From Amoebophrya sp. A120 (Eukaryota > Sar > Dinophyceae > Syndiniales > Amoebophryaceae): a stretch of DNA of 64,000 bases. Positions 51,052-62,800 of this stretch are shown here, one piece after another (position 1 is the stretch's first letter; the number at the start of each line of letters is the position of its first letter). The notes beneath the pieces are model-generated. The model saw only the letters and a program-made list of their open reading frames with translations. It did not search any database and was not told the origin of the DNA. The stretch spans positions 7,779,987-7,843,986 of the forward strand of contig CAJINV010000005.1 of assembly GCA_905178155.1 (NCBI GenBank). Direction: 5' to 3'. Made by a program: the position numbers and the translations under genes.

Positions 51052-53815
51052 TGCAGCAGTAAATGGTTGTTGCACCACCAGGCAGAGATGATACGATATT
51101 AGGTTCTGCTTCTATGCGAAGATCTTCACACTAGCGCGCCGGCACGGACGAATCCGCCAGTCGTCGCAGCAGTAGATCCTGAGAGTTTTCAATTTCATCG
51201 CATTTGCCGGGCCACCATGAAGATAGCATTTCCTCACGGAATAAAACTCAAGAACAAGCAGTTCAAGTTCAGAGGGACATTTTCACCGAAGGAAGTGAAA
51301 GCAACAATAAAGCAAACACGTGATACCAAGTTCTCCATATATTGTCGTCCGTCGCCAATCGGATTCGACACCGATCTACGCATGCGCACAGGCACAACCG
51401 CAAAAGGGATGCACACCAAGGAACAGCAAGTGCAAAGAACCCAATTTGGTTCAAGAAAGTACTAGACACGAATGAACAAGCACCATACGCTCCAATTGTG
51501 TAAATTTGCAATGCAAAATCCAATCAATAGAGAAGTACATCCTCGCCTTTCATCTTCTTCCCTATTAAACGGATAAGGCTAAGTAATTTTTTCTTCGGAG
51601 CTTTCAACCGTAGAATGTGAACTTGCGTTCCGTCAATGCATTTGCAGAACTGCGCAAGCATGCGCTTCCAAAACATCATACCCGACTGCGAGTTCGTTCA
51701 CGACGAAGACATCATGATCTTTCGCTGTAGCAGTCGTGCAAACCAGCAACCATTCGACGCTCCCTGGCTGAGAACAGCAACAGCTCCCGTTCCGTGCCGT
51801 CAATGAAAAAAGGCGCACGACCTCCAGATGAAACAGAACAACGCCACCTCGCACCTACTTTCATGATCTTCATGACATAGACAGAACAACAGGCATTGGT
51901 GCAAGAAGGCCGCGACTAAGACGATGCTACGCAATCCAGTTCCAGTCAGCCCGTATGTAAAGCGTGACGGCAGTGGCGCACATGTTTCAGTAAAATGAAT
52001 GATCCCTACCAGAATAGCCACTATTGCTATGGCAGATTGCTGACATTTTCCAAAACACGAGAAGCCCGAGTAGACGGCCCCCGGGCCAGAATCAGCCAGG
52101 CCAGGCTCCGCGGCTGGCCAGCTAGCTGCCAAAAAACCAAATCCGAAACCGCGAAACGGATGCGCTATTTTGATGTCCGTTTCCCAAGCCGGTTCCAGAT
52201 CCCCTGTTCAGGTCCTCTGTTCTGATTCTCTGTTGTGATCCCCTGTTCTGATCCAATTTCAACTAGATTAGGGATCAGAACCGGGGATCCGAACAGGGGA
52301 TCGGAGCGGAGATGAGAACTCAGACAGCTAAGATTTGCGATCCGGCGTCAGCGGAGATTTGCAACCCGGCGTCGGGTATACCATCGGGCGGCGAAGTAGT
52401 TGTAGACCCAGACGGAACAAAAAAGAGGAACCAACAATCTACAACACACGAAAAACAGCTCCTGCCCCCCCCCCGCGGGGCGTAGGCAATTTCGCTGCGC
52501 TAGTCCCAAACTGAGACCGCGAGTGAGGGCTGGCGCGGACGGAAAGCCGGCGGCCATGTCGCGTGGCACAGTCGCAGCGTTTTTTTCATGCAGACGCACA
52601 GCAGATAAATCTGACACAAAAACTCCACTGGCGCGCCTTGTAGTATGGCGCGGCTTGGAAACACAGCGCAACGCAGACAATAGCCAAACTCCGGGCCGTT
52701 TCAAGCCAGGCCCGGCGGCTTCGCCCGGCGAGGCTGGTGTTGTTTTGTAGTGGCCAGGCTCAAGCCCTGAACAGTGTGCCGGCTTTTCTCCTGTTGCAGT
52801 CTCTTTGCGCCGGCTGCGAGGCAGTAGCCCCAACCTCACTCTCGAAGACCAATCCGCCCCCACTCCAAACCATATACCACGGCACTCCCGACCGTCGGCT
52901 CCCAACTTCCTCGGACGGCCACTGCTCCGGGTATGGAATCATTGGAAAATTTTTTTTTAATTCAAAAAAAATCCAGTCGATTTTTAGTACTTTTGAACCT
53001 AGGTCATGCGCTAGTAGGTTGCCCAGCCTGATAAGACGATGCTACGCCATCCAGTTCCAGTCAGTCTCCCGGTACGTTCTTCACATGCAAATGAATCGCG
53101 TGAGCGTGCTCTGGTCGCACGCCTTTTTTCAATCCATACTACCAACGCAAACGAAGCGGTTCTATTCGGCGGGAAACCGTTAACGACAAAACGAGAACCA
53201 GGCCTCCAGGTAAACAATATCTTCTTTTCTTCTTTATCCCATGCAAAAACGGCGCAAAAGCAGAGACAACCGACGGGCCTTTTGACGTTTCTTTTTCTTC
53301 CACCATATGCAGAAGTAAGAAACTGCGTCGGTCAAGAAACAGAGAGACCACATCAAGACGGAACTACAAAATGATGAAGCACAACCGCGCGCACTTCTGC
53401 CTCCTAAGAATGCCAATCGGTGCTTTGCTTTTACGATGTGTGTCCTTCATAACATTTCAGAATTCTTTTATTTTTGCGTTTGCGTGTTACAGACACACAC
53501 ATTATGATAGAAAATTTCTTCGGTTTGCGCGTAGCGGTGAGACTTCGAGTTCGAAGGCGATGCGTTTTAAGCAGGACCTGGACATTCATTTTGAACAAGC
53601 ACGAGCCTTCTACTTTTTGTGGCGGGTGCTTCTTCTGAATTTGATGTATAACATTTTGAATAAAAAATGAAGAAAATTTTCTCGAATACGGCGAGTCACA
53701 TGTTTGCATCAGAAAGGCCGAAGAGTCTGCAAAAAACTTTGTTTGCGATGGTAGTGTAGATGAGGACTTTTTATCAATCTATAGCGTTTTTGAAAAAAAG
53801 TTGTGTCTGCTTTCA

Positions 53816-53858
53816 GGATAGGACTAGGTCACGATTTTCGACGAAAACCATAACCGAT
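53816..53858. repeat. Dispersed 40-bp repeat, copy 1
   Basis: GGATAGGACTAGGTCACGAT followed by TTTCGACGAAAACCATAACC. Further copies at about 54928-54967 and 56354-56393; copies 1 and 2 also share the preceding TTTGAAAAAAAGTTGTGTCT. Confidence 0.75.
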
Positions 53859-54722
53859 ACAAGTTGGATATGAAGCACTTCGACTAGATATTTGACCGGA
53901 ATAGATGACAAATAGATGGTTTTTGTAACTTTTGTGTTTTTTTTTTTGATCTTTCGTTGGAGTTTAAAGACATTCAGATTTCTCACATTGATTCCGTGCA
54001 TCTGGTACCTGCGACGATCAACACTGCACAACGAAGCTTCACTAAAGCGCACAACGAAGCTTCTCCAAGCCTGCTGCTTGGGCAATGTCATGAAAAATCA
54101 AAACGCAAAACATTTTTTGCATGACACATCAGAACGGCATGCGTTATGCTTTGCGCTACACTCCAGTAGCATGGTCGCGTTGCAAATTCCAAACACGTCT
54201 TTATTTTTGCACTCCATAGACTGGACTTGGGGCACACGCGCAAGAAATGAAGTAGGTCGGCAAAATCGTGCATCGACTGCCAGGCGAGCTGTATTAAATA
54301 AAGTGCCATCATATCATGATGAGTAGCCGTGACCGGCGGTACTGCAAAGTAGTTGTAAGTAAAAGAAAATGGAACCCACAAAATAAAAGCCTGAGCAGCA
54401 CTACCTAGTATCAAACTATTCGAATCTCGTAAGAAGATCTCCAACTCGTCCGCGGACGGTGGCAGCTAAAGAAAAAAGAAAAAAGAAGAAAACTGTACCA
54501 AATCCCCCAACTTGTCCAAACTCTCTTCCGCCCCGTGCCGGCAAGCGTGGAGGTGCTTCTCCAATTCTCAAACAGAAAACCTGCGCAACCTGCGAAACAG
54601 CATGATTGCTATTCACGATTGATAGCCGTTTTGAAGGGTTTCATGCTGTACATTCCCTTTTTCTGACATTAGGTCGGTGCAAAAACACAAAATTGATACA
54701 TGATGACGATCGCAATCACCAG

Positions 54723-54761
54723 GCTGCGTAGTGCCAAAAGTTTCTTTTGGTACTACGCAGC
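54723..54761. repeat. Hairpin with 18-bp arms
   Basis: GCTGCGTAGTGCCAAAAG and CTTTTGGTACTACGCAGC pair with one mismatch around a 3-nt TTT loop. May be a structured RNA or an element end. Confidence 0.6.
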
Positions 54762-54927
54762 GCCATGCTGTTTGAGCGCCATGCGTGTTGTTCATTTCAT
54801 ATCAATGCCTTCAACGTGTGCAGTTTGAAGACATTGTTTTCAACATTTTTTAAGTCCACCTTCGGTTCAACAAGGTTCTTGGAAGAACCACCTCGTTGAT
54901 TTTGAAAAAAAGTTGTGTCTGCTTTCA

Positions 54928-54967
54928 GGATAGGACTAGGTCACGATTTTCGACGAAAACCATAACC
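54928..54967. repeat. Dispersed 40-bp repeat, copy 2
   Basis: Same core as at 53816, with the upstream GTTGTGTCTGCTTTCA conserved. Confidence 0.75.
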
Positions 54968-55258
54968 ACATTACATTAACTAGCAAAATTTCGACACTTT
55001 GAGCAATATGCATTATGACAATATGACAATATGACATTATGACTGCTGGATTTTGAGCAAAATGACCGGAAGGTGTCGAGTGTCGGAACCCGGAAGCGGA
55101 CCTGTGTTGTTTTTTGGAATGAAGATAAAAAATGTTCCTACAAAACGGCTCACGATACGAGCGCACTTCATGCATGTTTCCTGTGCTCTATGAACTTTTG
55201 TGTCGCCCCCGCGTGGTCCCCCTGCAGACCGGTAAGCATCACGCCGAGCGGGTGCCAT

Positions 55259-55546
55259 TATGCGTCGAAAGTTAATATGTCCGAGCCTGGAAGAGTGTAT
55301 TTGTGCACTTGGTGCGGATTCTGGAATGACTGAAATCTGTGATGCGTTGTCAGCTCTGCATGTGCTGTTTTTGTCTCCAGGAGAGGTCATTTCCCGCCCA
55401 CGCTAGGCACTAGGAAACACCAACCGAGTCTCTTCAATGCTTTTCATGCATGAAAGAGGACCTGTGTGCACATGCAGCATCAGAAATCACATGGCGAACG
55501 TTTGCTCTCTTCCAGGAGACCCAGACATATTAATTTGCACTTGATA
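55259..55546. repeat. Decayed ILE family A-like sequence in the spacer
   Basis: AATATGTCCGAGCCTGGAAG near the left and GACCCAGACATATTAATTTG near the right recall family A ends, with ATA at the right terminus. Flanks do not match. The only ILE-like sequence found outside a reading frame, possibly marking a dead gene. Confidence 0.5.
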
Positions 55547-56353
55547 CCTCCCTCCCTCCCGTTGCAAAAATATCGCGCCCATTCCAAACAAAATAAAAGG
55601 AAGACCACAATCCAACACCGCAGCGCAAATCTTCATGTTGCTTTCTCATCGCGCAAATCTTCACTCATATTGTTAGTTTGACTTCTCATCGTTTTTGGCC
55701 TGGAATTCTGAAAGCGCCCAAGCATCCGATGCGCTCGAGAAAATTCTGCTTCTTTCAGCAAAGTGGGTTCGCTTGTTGTTTAGAAACGTAGAGACCTACA
55801 AACCAAGGGCTTTGCCTGGTTTGCACACTGAGACTTTCAGAACTAGCGCCTCGACTACAAATTGTTTGTTGATTTTCAAAAAATGCTTGTGCTAGAACCT
55901 TGAAAAAATAGTGCGTGGAGTCATGTTGACTCTGGGCCCTATATAAATCTCAACAAGACGAAGATAGGAAAAGGCCCAGAAAATAAAAACTCACTATGGG
56001 ATCGGCATTCAGACCAGATTTAGTTTTGCTTCCAACTACGTTTATTTATATTTATAAAATCCCCTCGAAGCGGAGCGGCCTTCTCACAACCTCTCACCCT
56101 TCAGCCGAACTTCTTTCCATCAGCATCCCGGTCGCCCTCTTCGGATTCGGACTCCTCGACCCGCCGAATCTTATTCCCGTCGACCTGCACGTTCCTTACG
56201 ACCCTAACCCTTTTTTTTGAACCGCCGCCAGCTGTGGCGCCGCCAGTGGGTCCTCCGGTCACGTGGCCGGCGGCTGCAACCTCCGCGCCGCGACCTGATT
56301 CAGAGGGTTATGTATCTTGCTGCACGTATCTGACTGCAACACTACCCGCAGAG

Positions 56354-56393
56354 GATAGGACTAGGTCACGATTTTCGACGAAAACCATAACCG
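56354..56393. repeat. Dispersed 40-bp repeat, copy 3
   Basis: Core only; like copy 1 it is followed by CGATACAAG. Confidence 0.7.
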
Positions 56394-56541
56394 ATACAAG
56401 GACGATTTCAACTATTGGTAGCTTGTTTCACCGTCGACAAGAATCTATTTGTGCTCATCATGGCCATTCAAAAAAAAACAACTGCTCCTAGCATTTCTTG
56501 ATCAATTATCTTTACTCTGGATGCAATCAAAGGACCGTCTC

Positions 56542-56805
56542 CTACGCCGCCTTGCTTCCGGCTCCGAACGCCGATTTGCTCCCACCACCAAACGCCGCCT
56601 TTCCCCCTCCAAAAGCCGACTTACTCCCGCCGCCAAACGCCGCACTGCCGCCGCCAAACGCCGACTTACTGCCCGCCCCACCGCCGAACGCCGCACTGCC
56701 GCCGCCAAACGCCGACTTACTGCCCGCCCCACCGCCGAACGCCGCACTGCCGCCGCCAAAGCCCGCTTTGCTGCCGCCTTGAAACGCGGAGGAGCCACCG
56801 CCGAA
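56542..56805 (-). CDS. Gene E last exon: Gly-Phe repeat tail
   Basis: Encodes about ten units of the type SKSAFGGGSAAFGGGAG ending GSKAA. The GC-rich repeat DNA (GCCGCCAAACGCCG units) could expand and contract by slippage. Confidence 0.75.
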   Translation of the reverse strand, partial: FGGGSSAFQGGSKAGFGGGSAAFGGGAGSKSAFGGGSAAFGGGAGSKSAFGGGSAAFGGGSKSAFGGGKAAFGGGSKSAFGAGSKAA

Positions 56806-59800
56806 TATTGTGACGAAAAATTTCCCCTCCCCATATTGAAAGCGCCTCCGTCCGAAAATTTGTGATGCAGATTTGTGGCCACAAATCCTGTCTGTCTTGC
56901 AAGGAGGCAAAGGCAGAGAGTCCGCCGCATTATGCAGGCGGTTTGTGATGCTGTTGGGCTTACAGCATAGACATTCGTCATGCTAGTCGCCTACAGCAAA
57001 ACCTCTCGCCTCAGGCTTGGCATATGCCGGCAGTACTCTCCAGCAAGACAGACCTGATTTGTGTACGCAAATCCAGCATGGGAAACCTCGTTTCGATATG
57101 GGGAGGGAGGATTTTTCCCTTTGATACCGAACGCGGGTGCTCCGCCTCTGTCCGACCTTGCACTGTTCGGCGGCTCGGGCGCTGCTTTCGCCTCAAACCC
57201 GCCGGCGCCCTCGCCTTCTTGCGCTTCCACCGCTTCTTGGGCAGCCTTAATTTGCGCGATCCGCTTCGCTATGCATTGCAAATATCATCTCTGGGTCTGG
57301 AAGAGTTCGAATTTGTGATGCGCAGGCTACATCATGGCAAAATCTGTCATGCATGGCTAGCAAAAGGCCGCAGTTTCTTGTTACCGAAAGAAGGGATTTG
57401 TAATGCGGATTAGGCATTGGGGTACTACCTGCTCAGAATCTGTGATGCTAGAGCTTGCATGCCAGACGATCTGGGTCGGGCAAAAACTGCATGACAGATC
57501 TCGCATTCTTACAGACCCCAAGAACATATTTGCATTCGATATCCGCCTCCTCCCGTTTCCGTTCGAGTTCCTCCTTTCTCAACGCTCTCCTGTGCAAAAG
57601 CATCGTCTTTAACTTGTATTGCAAACATGCATCACATCAGAAAAAAAAATTCCAATTTTGTTAAGGTAAAAACGCACGCCGTTCGTGCTAATTCGAGTCA
57701 TTTTAGTGCAAAACTGGTCTTGTTAAGTCAAAAACAACAAAAACGACGGAAAAGCGCACGGCGGGGCCACTTAGTTAAGCGCTAAAATTGCCCCCATGTG
57801 CGAAAATGCGACAAAAAAACGAAAAAAGTCGCGAACTGATGAAAGTAACGACGTAAGTGCGCATAAGGGCACATTCGCAAAGAGCTGCGAAATTCGAAAA
57901 AAAGTGCCAACTTTCTTAAGGTACAAACGCACCTTTTTGGTGCTAATTCGACTCATTTCACTGCAGAACAGGCCTTGTTAAGTCAAAAAGAACGAAATAA
58001 ACGGAAAAGCGCACGGCGGGGCCACCTAGTTAAGCCTAAAAATTGCGCAAATTTGCCAAAATGCAAAAACTAAGGCGGAAAGGGCGCAAATTTCTTAAAA
58101 TAAGCACAAAAGTGCGCCACTTTGCGCATTCTCCAAAAATGCGCAAAATCGCAACAAGGCGCGCGCCTATGATTTTGCAGCGGTTCGCAGCGCGTTGGCG
58201 CTGTCGCACCCGTAGAGCTAACTCCCGACAGTTTGGTCGTACTTAGGACCACAATGCGCCAAAAGAGCTCCCATCAGCTCAAAAAGGTGCGCAAATGCAC
58301 CAACAGACGCAAACTAAAGCAAAAACGGTCGCAAAGCCATCGAAATAGGCGCAAAAGTGCAACGCTTTGCAAATTCTCCAAAAAGGCGCAGAAGCGCGAC
58401 AAGGCGCGCGCCGATGATTTTGCAGGAGCAAGTCCGCAGAGCGGTGGCGCTATCGCATCCGCCAGGTCGATTCCAGATAGTTTGGCCGTTCTGAGGACCA
58501 AAATGCGCCAAAAAAATTCCTCCAGCTTAAAAAGGCACAAAAACGCGACGAAGTGAACAAAATACGGCAAGCAGGCGGCGAAAATAACCAGCCCCAGGCA
58601 GTTTGTTCGTTTTTAGGCCCAAAATGCGCCGGAAAAGCTCCGCATAGCTCGAAAAGGCGCAAAAACGCAACAAAATGAACGAAGTACGGCAAAAAAGCAG
58701 CGGAAAGACACCCAAAAAGGAAGACGAAGGCAAAACATGGACAGCGTTGCCACTTTTAGCGTAAAACCTTAGCAACCGCGGCGCCTCTCATGGATGCTTG
58801 GTAAGTCGGCGCTGGCACTGCAGCGCAGCAAGGATAGTAAGTCCACAAATGCAGACAAGGAGCGAAAAACGCCGCCGCGTCACTGTTCTGCGCCCTGAAG
58901 TGAAGATAAACGCCACACGACCAACGCGCGAAACGAAAAACGCCAGAAAATAAAATGCCCGCAACAAGAAGCAGGCCGCTGGCTGACACGCCGAACCGGC
59001 CTCCGGGGTTGCATTACATGGAAAACCAACGAAGAGCCTCACTTGGTGCTAATTCAGGGCGCTTACGCGAAGCAGTCGCGCCACTAGCTCTGGAAGCAAA
59101 GTGCGAAAGACACAGCCGGCGCCGCGTGGTTTGCCCCGCGAAAATTTCGACACGAAAAAGAGGAACGGGGCGCCAACTGCAGAGGCGGGCTGCTCTTCAT
59201 GTTCCTACTGCCATAAAATAGCAAAAATGCAAAAAAAGCCCCGGCAAAATAAAGCACAAAGCGCCACGGAGCCGCGCGCCTTAGCTCCGACATGGAGACC
59301 CGCGCCGCGCGGGCAACATAAAAAACGCACAACACCCCAAAGGCGCCCACGTCAGCACGCGAGCCGGTGGCGGGGAAAACGAATCGCCTGCCGAGGCTAC
59401 ACTACACGCAAAGAAAGAAAACGCCGAAGGGGCAGGGCAAAGTCAAGCCTTTCGCGAACATGGGGAGGGCGAAGCCCCCCGGCAGCGCAAGCTTGCGCGC
59501 GCTGCAAAAATTAAAAGTGTTTCTCTTTTCATTTTTTCAAATATTCATCACCTAAAATCTCGGGCGGTGCTCGACTCAAATCTCTTGGGGAGTACTCGTA
59601 GTAATTGCAATAATGCATTACAAATCTCCATCCCAAGGTAAAACAGCATGACAAATTCCATTTGTCATGCTGAGGTAATTTGTAATGCAATTACTACTAG
59701 TACGTTGCTTTTGCAGTTCATAAACGCTTCCAGCTCCCGAATTTCCTCCCACTTCGGGTGCTCGCGTATGGATCTGTCAGGATTGAAATCGTCAAAGTTG

Positions 59801-62800
59801 AAATGATTTGCCATGCATAAAATGCAAGACATGAAGCGCCTGTCTTGCCGGGATGACAAGTGAGGCAGATTGTGAGCCTATTTAGGGCTTGGAATAGAGC
59901 TTCTAAAGGAGCATGACAAAAGCAGTCTTCTGTGCCCAAACAGCATGACAAATTGGATTCCGGTGCTCCAAAAATTTGTCATGCGCCGCATGGAAATTGG
60001 GCTTTCAACTGGTATCCATTTTATGCATGACAAATCATTTCAACTTTGTCGATTTCAAACCTGACGCTTCCATATCGCGCAGCTCGCCGGTAAATTTGTG
60101 CCGGTTGATGTAGAGGAGGGTGAGAATCAGCCAGAAAATCTGAAAACCGAGCAAATACCGCACGCCCGCTTTCCAGTGGTAGCCGGGTCCGTCGCTCCAG
60201 ACCGCCAGGGCGTCACACCAAGTGCGATTGTGGAGGAAGGATTGTCCGAGCTTGTAGGTGATCTCGATGTCTTCATAGTCGTAGTCAAATGAATCCCCTT
60301 TCCCAGCGAGCGTGTCGAAAACGGTGTTTGACGACGAGTCGCTTGAAGATTCTGTTGCTCCGCCAGCGTCATCTTCAGTGTTGCTTTCTACAGCCTCCCC
60401 GACATCCTCATCAGCAGCAGCAGCGTCCTCTGCGTCTCCTATGGGAGTGTCAGGTTTGAAATCGTCAAAGTTGAAATAGTTTGTGATGCAAAAAATGCAA
60501 GCCACAAAGTGCTTGTCTTGCTGAGTAGGCAAGGGAGGCAGATTGTAAGCCTGTTGAGGGGTAGCAATAGAGCTGCTAAAGTAGCATGACAAAAGGCGTC
60601 TTCCTTACCCAAACAGCATGACAAACTGGGTCTCGGCTCTTCCCAAATTTGTCATGCGCCACTTAGAAACTGGGTTGCAACTGGCCTCCATTTTATGCAT
60701 CACAAATTATTTCAACTTAGACGATTTCAAACCTGACACCTCCATATCTCCCGTTGCAGAAGTATTATTTCCGTCGTCTTTCTCTGTTTGTAGGAGGGCC
60801 GCGGCCCGAGCGTATCCTGTGCAAAAGTATCGCACTCGTTCGTATAAATGCAAGTCTTGCATTACAAATTTTTTTCTTATCGTAAATCCGCATTACAAAT
60901 TTTATTTCTCATGCGGAGGAAACTTGTAATGCATTTATACGAGTACAATACTTTTGCAGTTCATAGAGCGTGGTCTTCTACAACTTTCGTGGCTTTTGTC
61001 GACGAGTCGTCGGCTCCGCTACTTGGTGATGAAGATGATGCAGTTGGTCGTGACTTCTTCGACGTTTCGCCTCCGCGTTTTCTTTTTCTGTTGCTGGTTT
61101 CCTTTGTCTATGGAAGCGTCAGGATCGAAATTGACAAAATCGAAAAATTTGCGATGCATAAAATGCATGACGCGAAATACGTGTGTTGCAGAGCAGGCAA
61201 GTGAGGCCGATTGTAAGGAGCCTGTTTGGGGTTATAGCTCGAGCTGCTAAAGCAGCAGGAGAGAATCAGTCTTCTTTGCCTAGACAGCATTGCAAGCTGG
61301 ATTTAGGCACCGCCAGAATTTGTCATGCGCCACTTAGAAACTGGGTTCGAACTGGAATCCATTTTATGCATGGCAAATCATTTCGATTTTGTCAATTTCG
61401 ATTCTGACATTTCCATATTCTCCTGTCGCTCCTTCGTATTCTTGTTTCTTGCTTCAATCTCGCTTTTCGCCCGTTGTTCACGATTTCTACGAAGGACGAG
61501 CTACTGCTGAAATTAGTTGCACCCGCGCTCGCTGCAGCATCGGTGTTATTACTCGACCCGCTTGAAGATGATTCTTGCAAATTCGTTGTCGTGAAAACAG
61601 GGAGGAGAGTAATTTTCAAACTGTCGTTGTTCATGGTTTTGAGCCCTTTGTCCTTCTGCTCCTGTAAAATGTGCTTTCTCATGTACCGTTCCACTATGTC
61701 CTCCACCACCGCTGCTTTCCCCGTCGCCTGCAACACCTTGCTAATCGTTTCATCTAGATTCTTCACGTCCACATAGCTCACGTTCTGCAGCATGTTGGCC
61801 CGCTGCAGAACCTCGTCGGGTGAGTTCGACGCAAGATGGATTTGCAGCGCGAACCCGCCCTTGGGGGGGTCGGGTGGCGTTTCCTGGACCACGGGGGCTT
61901 GTTGTTCATCGGCGTCGCTACTGCTGGTAGTTGCGGCTGCTGCACTCCTAGCCGCCAATGAGGAGATGGAGCGTGATCTACTCCTGCTTGATGTTGCACT
62001 TCGCTCTACGAAGCTACTGCTTGTTCCGCTCCCGTTCTCTGCGCCGCCTGACGCTTGTTGATCATCACCACTGGCGTGGGTAACAGCGGACGGCGCCCCA
62101 GTTCCCTTGAAGTGGCCTTCCAGCACGGTGATGTAATTCCCCTCCGAGCTTTTATTTCTGGTATTCTGCCTCCTTTGCTGCAGCCTACTTGAAGTTCTTG
62201 TTCCGCCGGCGGCTTTTGTCTTTCTACTTCTGTCTCTTCGCCCAACGCTATGATGTTTCTTGTCCGCAAAATGATGAAGCAGCGAGTCCGCTCGGGAAAG
62301 CTCACTGCGGATCAGCTTGTCCACTCTACCGTCTCCTCTACTTTCATCGGAGCCTATCGTAGTCTTTGCGTGTTCATTCCTTTCCCGGAAAGACGACGCG
62401 AAGGCTGCCGCAGATGAAGTACTGCTCAGAGATGAAGTAGCAGTACTATCCTGTGCAAAAGTATCGCACTCGTAGTAATTGCGATCATGCATGACAAATA
62501 TCCCTTTTTAGGTAAATCAGCATTACAAATTCCATTTTTCTTCTTGAAAAAATTTTTTGTGATGCAATTTATACTAGTACGATAACGATACTTTTGCAAT
62601 GCATAAGTACTAGACAATGACAAGGACAAGCTGCTGCTGCTGGAATTACTCGCTCCTACCGCGTCCGAGCCGTCCTCTCCAGCAGCCGCCTCTTCGCTGG
62701 CAGCACCTGTACCTGAACTTTCCCCACCCCCTCCAGCTAGCCTACCATTCAAACTGGCTTCCATGGGCCGCATCATGGTAGTCTGGTTGGTGTTTGTCGC

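Larger units (their letters stand above)
51052..56541. other. Spacer between genes C and E
   Basis: About 5.5 kb upstream of gene C and downstream of gene E. No gene can be supported. It holds a 40-bp dispersed repeat in three copies, a duplicated GACGATGCTACGC(A/C)ATCCAG segment (51918 and 53037 regions), inverted GATCCCCTGTTC/GAACAGGGGATC at 52238-52302, a hairpin at 54723-54761 and one decayed ILE-like sequence. Confidence 0.55.
57586..59722. mobile_element. ILE family B in gene E, enlarged to 2.1 kb by a nested insertion
   Basis: Starts TCTCCTGTGCAAAAGCATCG and ends CGTTGCTTTTGCAGTTCATA with perfect AACGC flanks. Removing it with one flank joins GCG TT to G AGA AAG in frame and continues the coiled coil (ELEALRKEELERK), so the two distant halves belong to one intron. 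The interior, about 57660-59590, is foreign satellite-like DNA. Confidence 0.75.

Noticed and set aside
51217-51465. 82-codon plus-strand frame with Lys/Thr-rich sequence
   Set aside because: Only one of the short frames in the spacer looks protein-like; opposite strand to all recognised genes and no domain, so not supported.
55996-56220. 74-codon plus-strand frame with a hydrophobic stretch
   Set aside because: No homology recognised, no supporting neighbours, ends in a poly-T tract.
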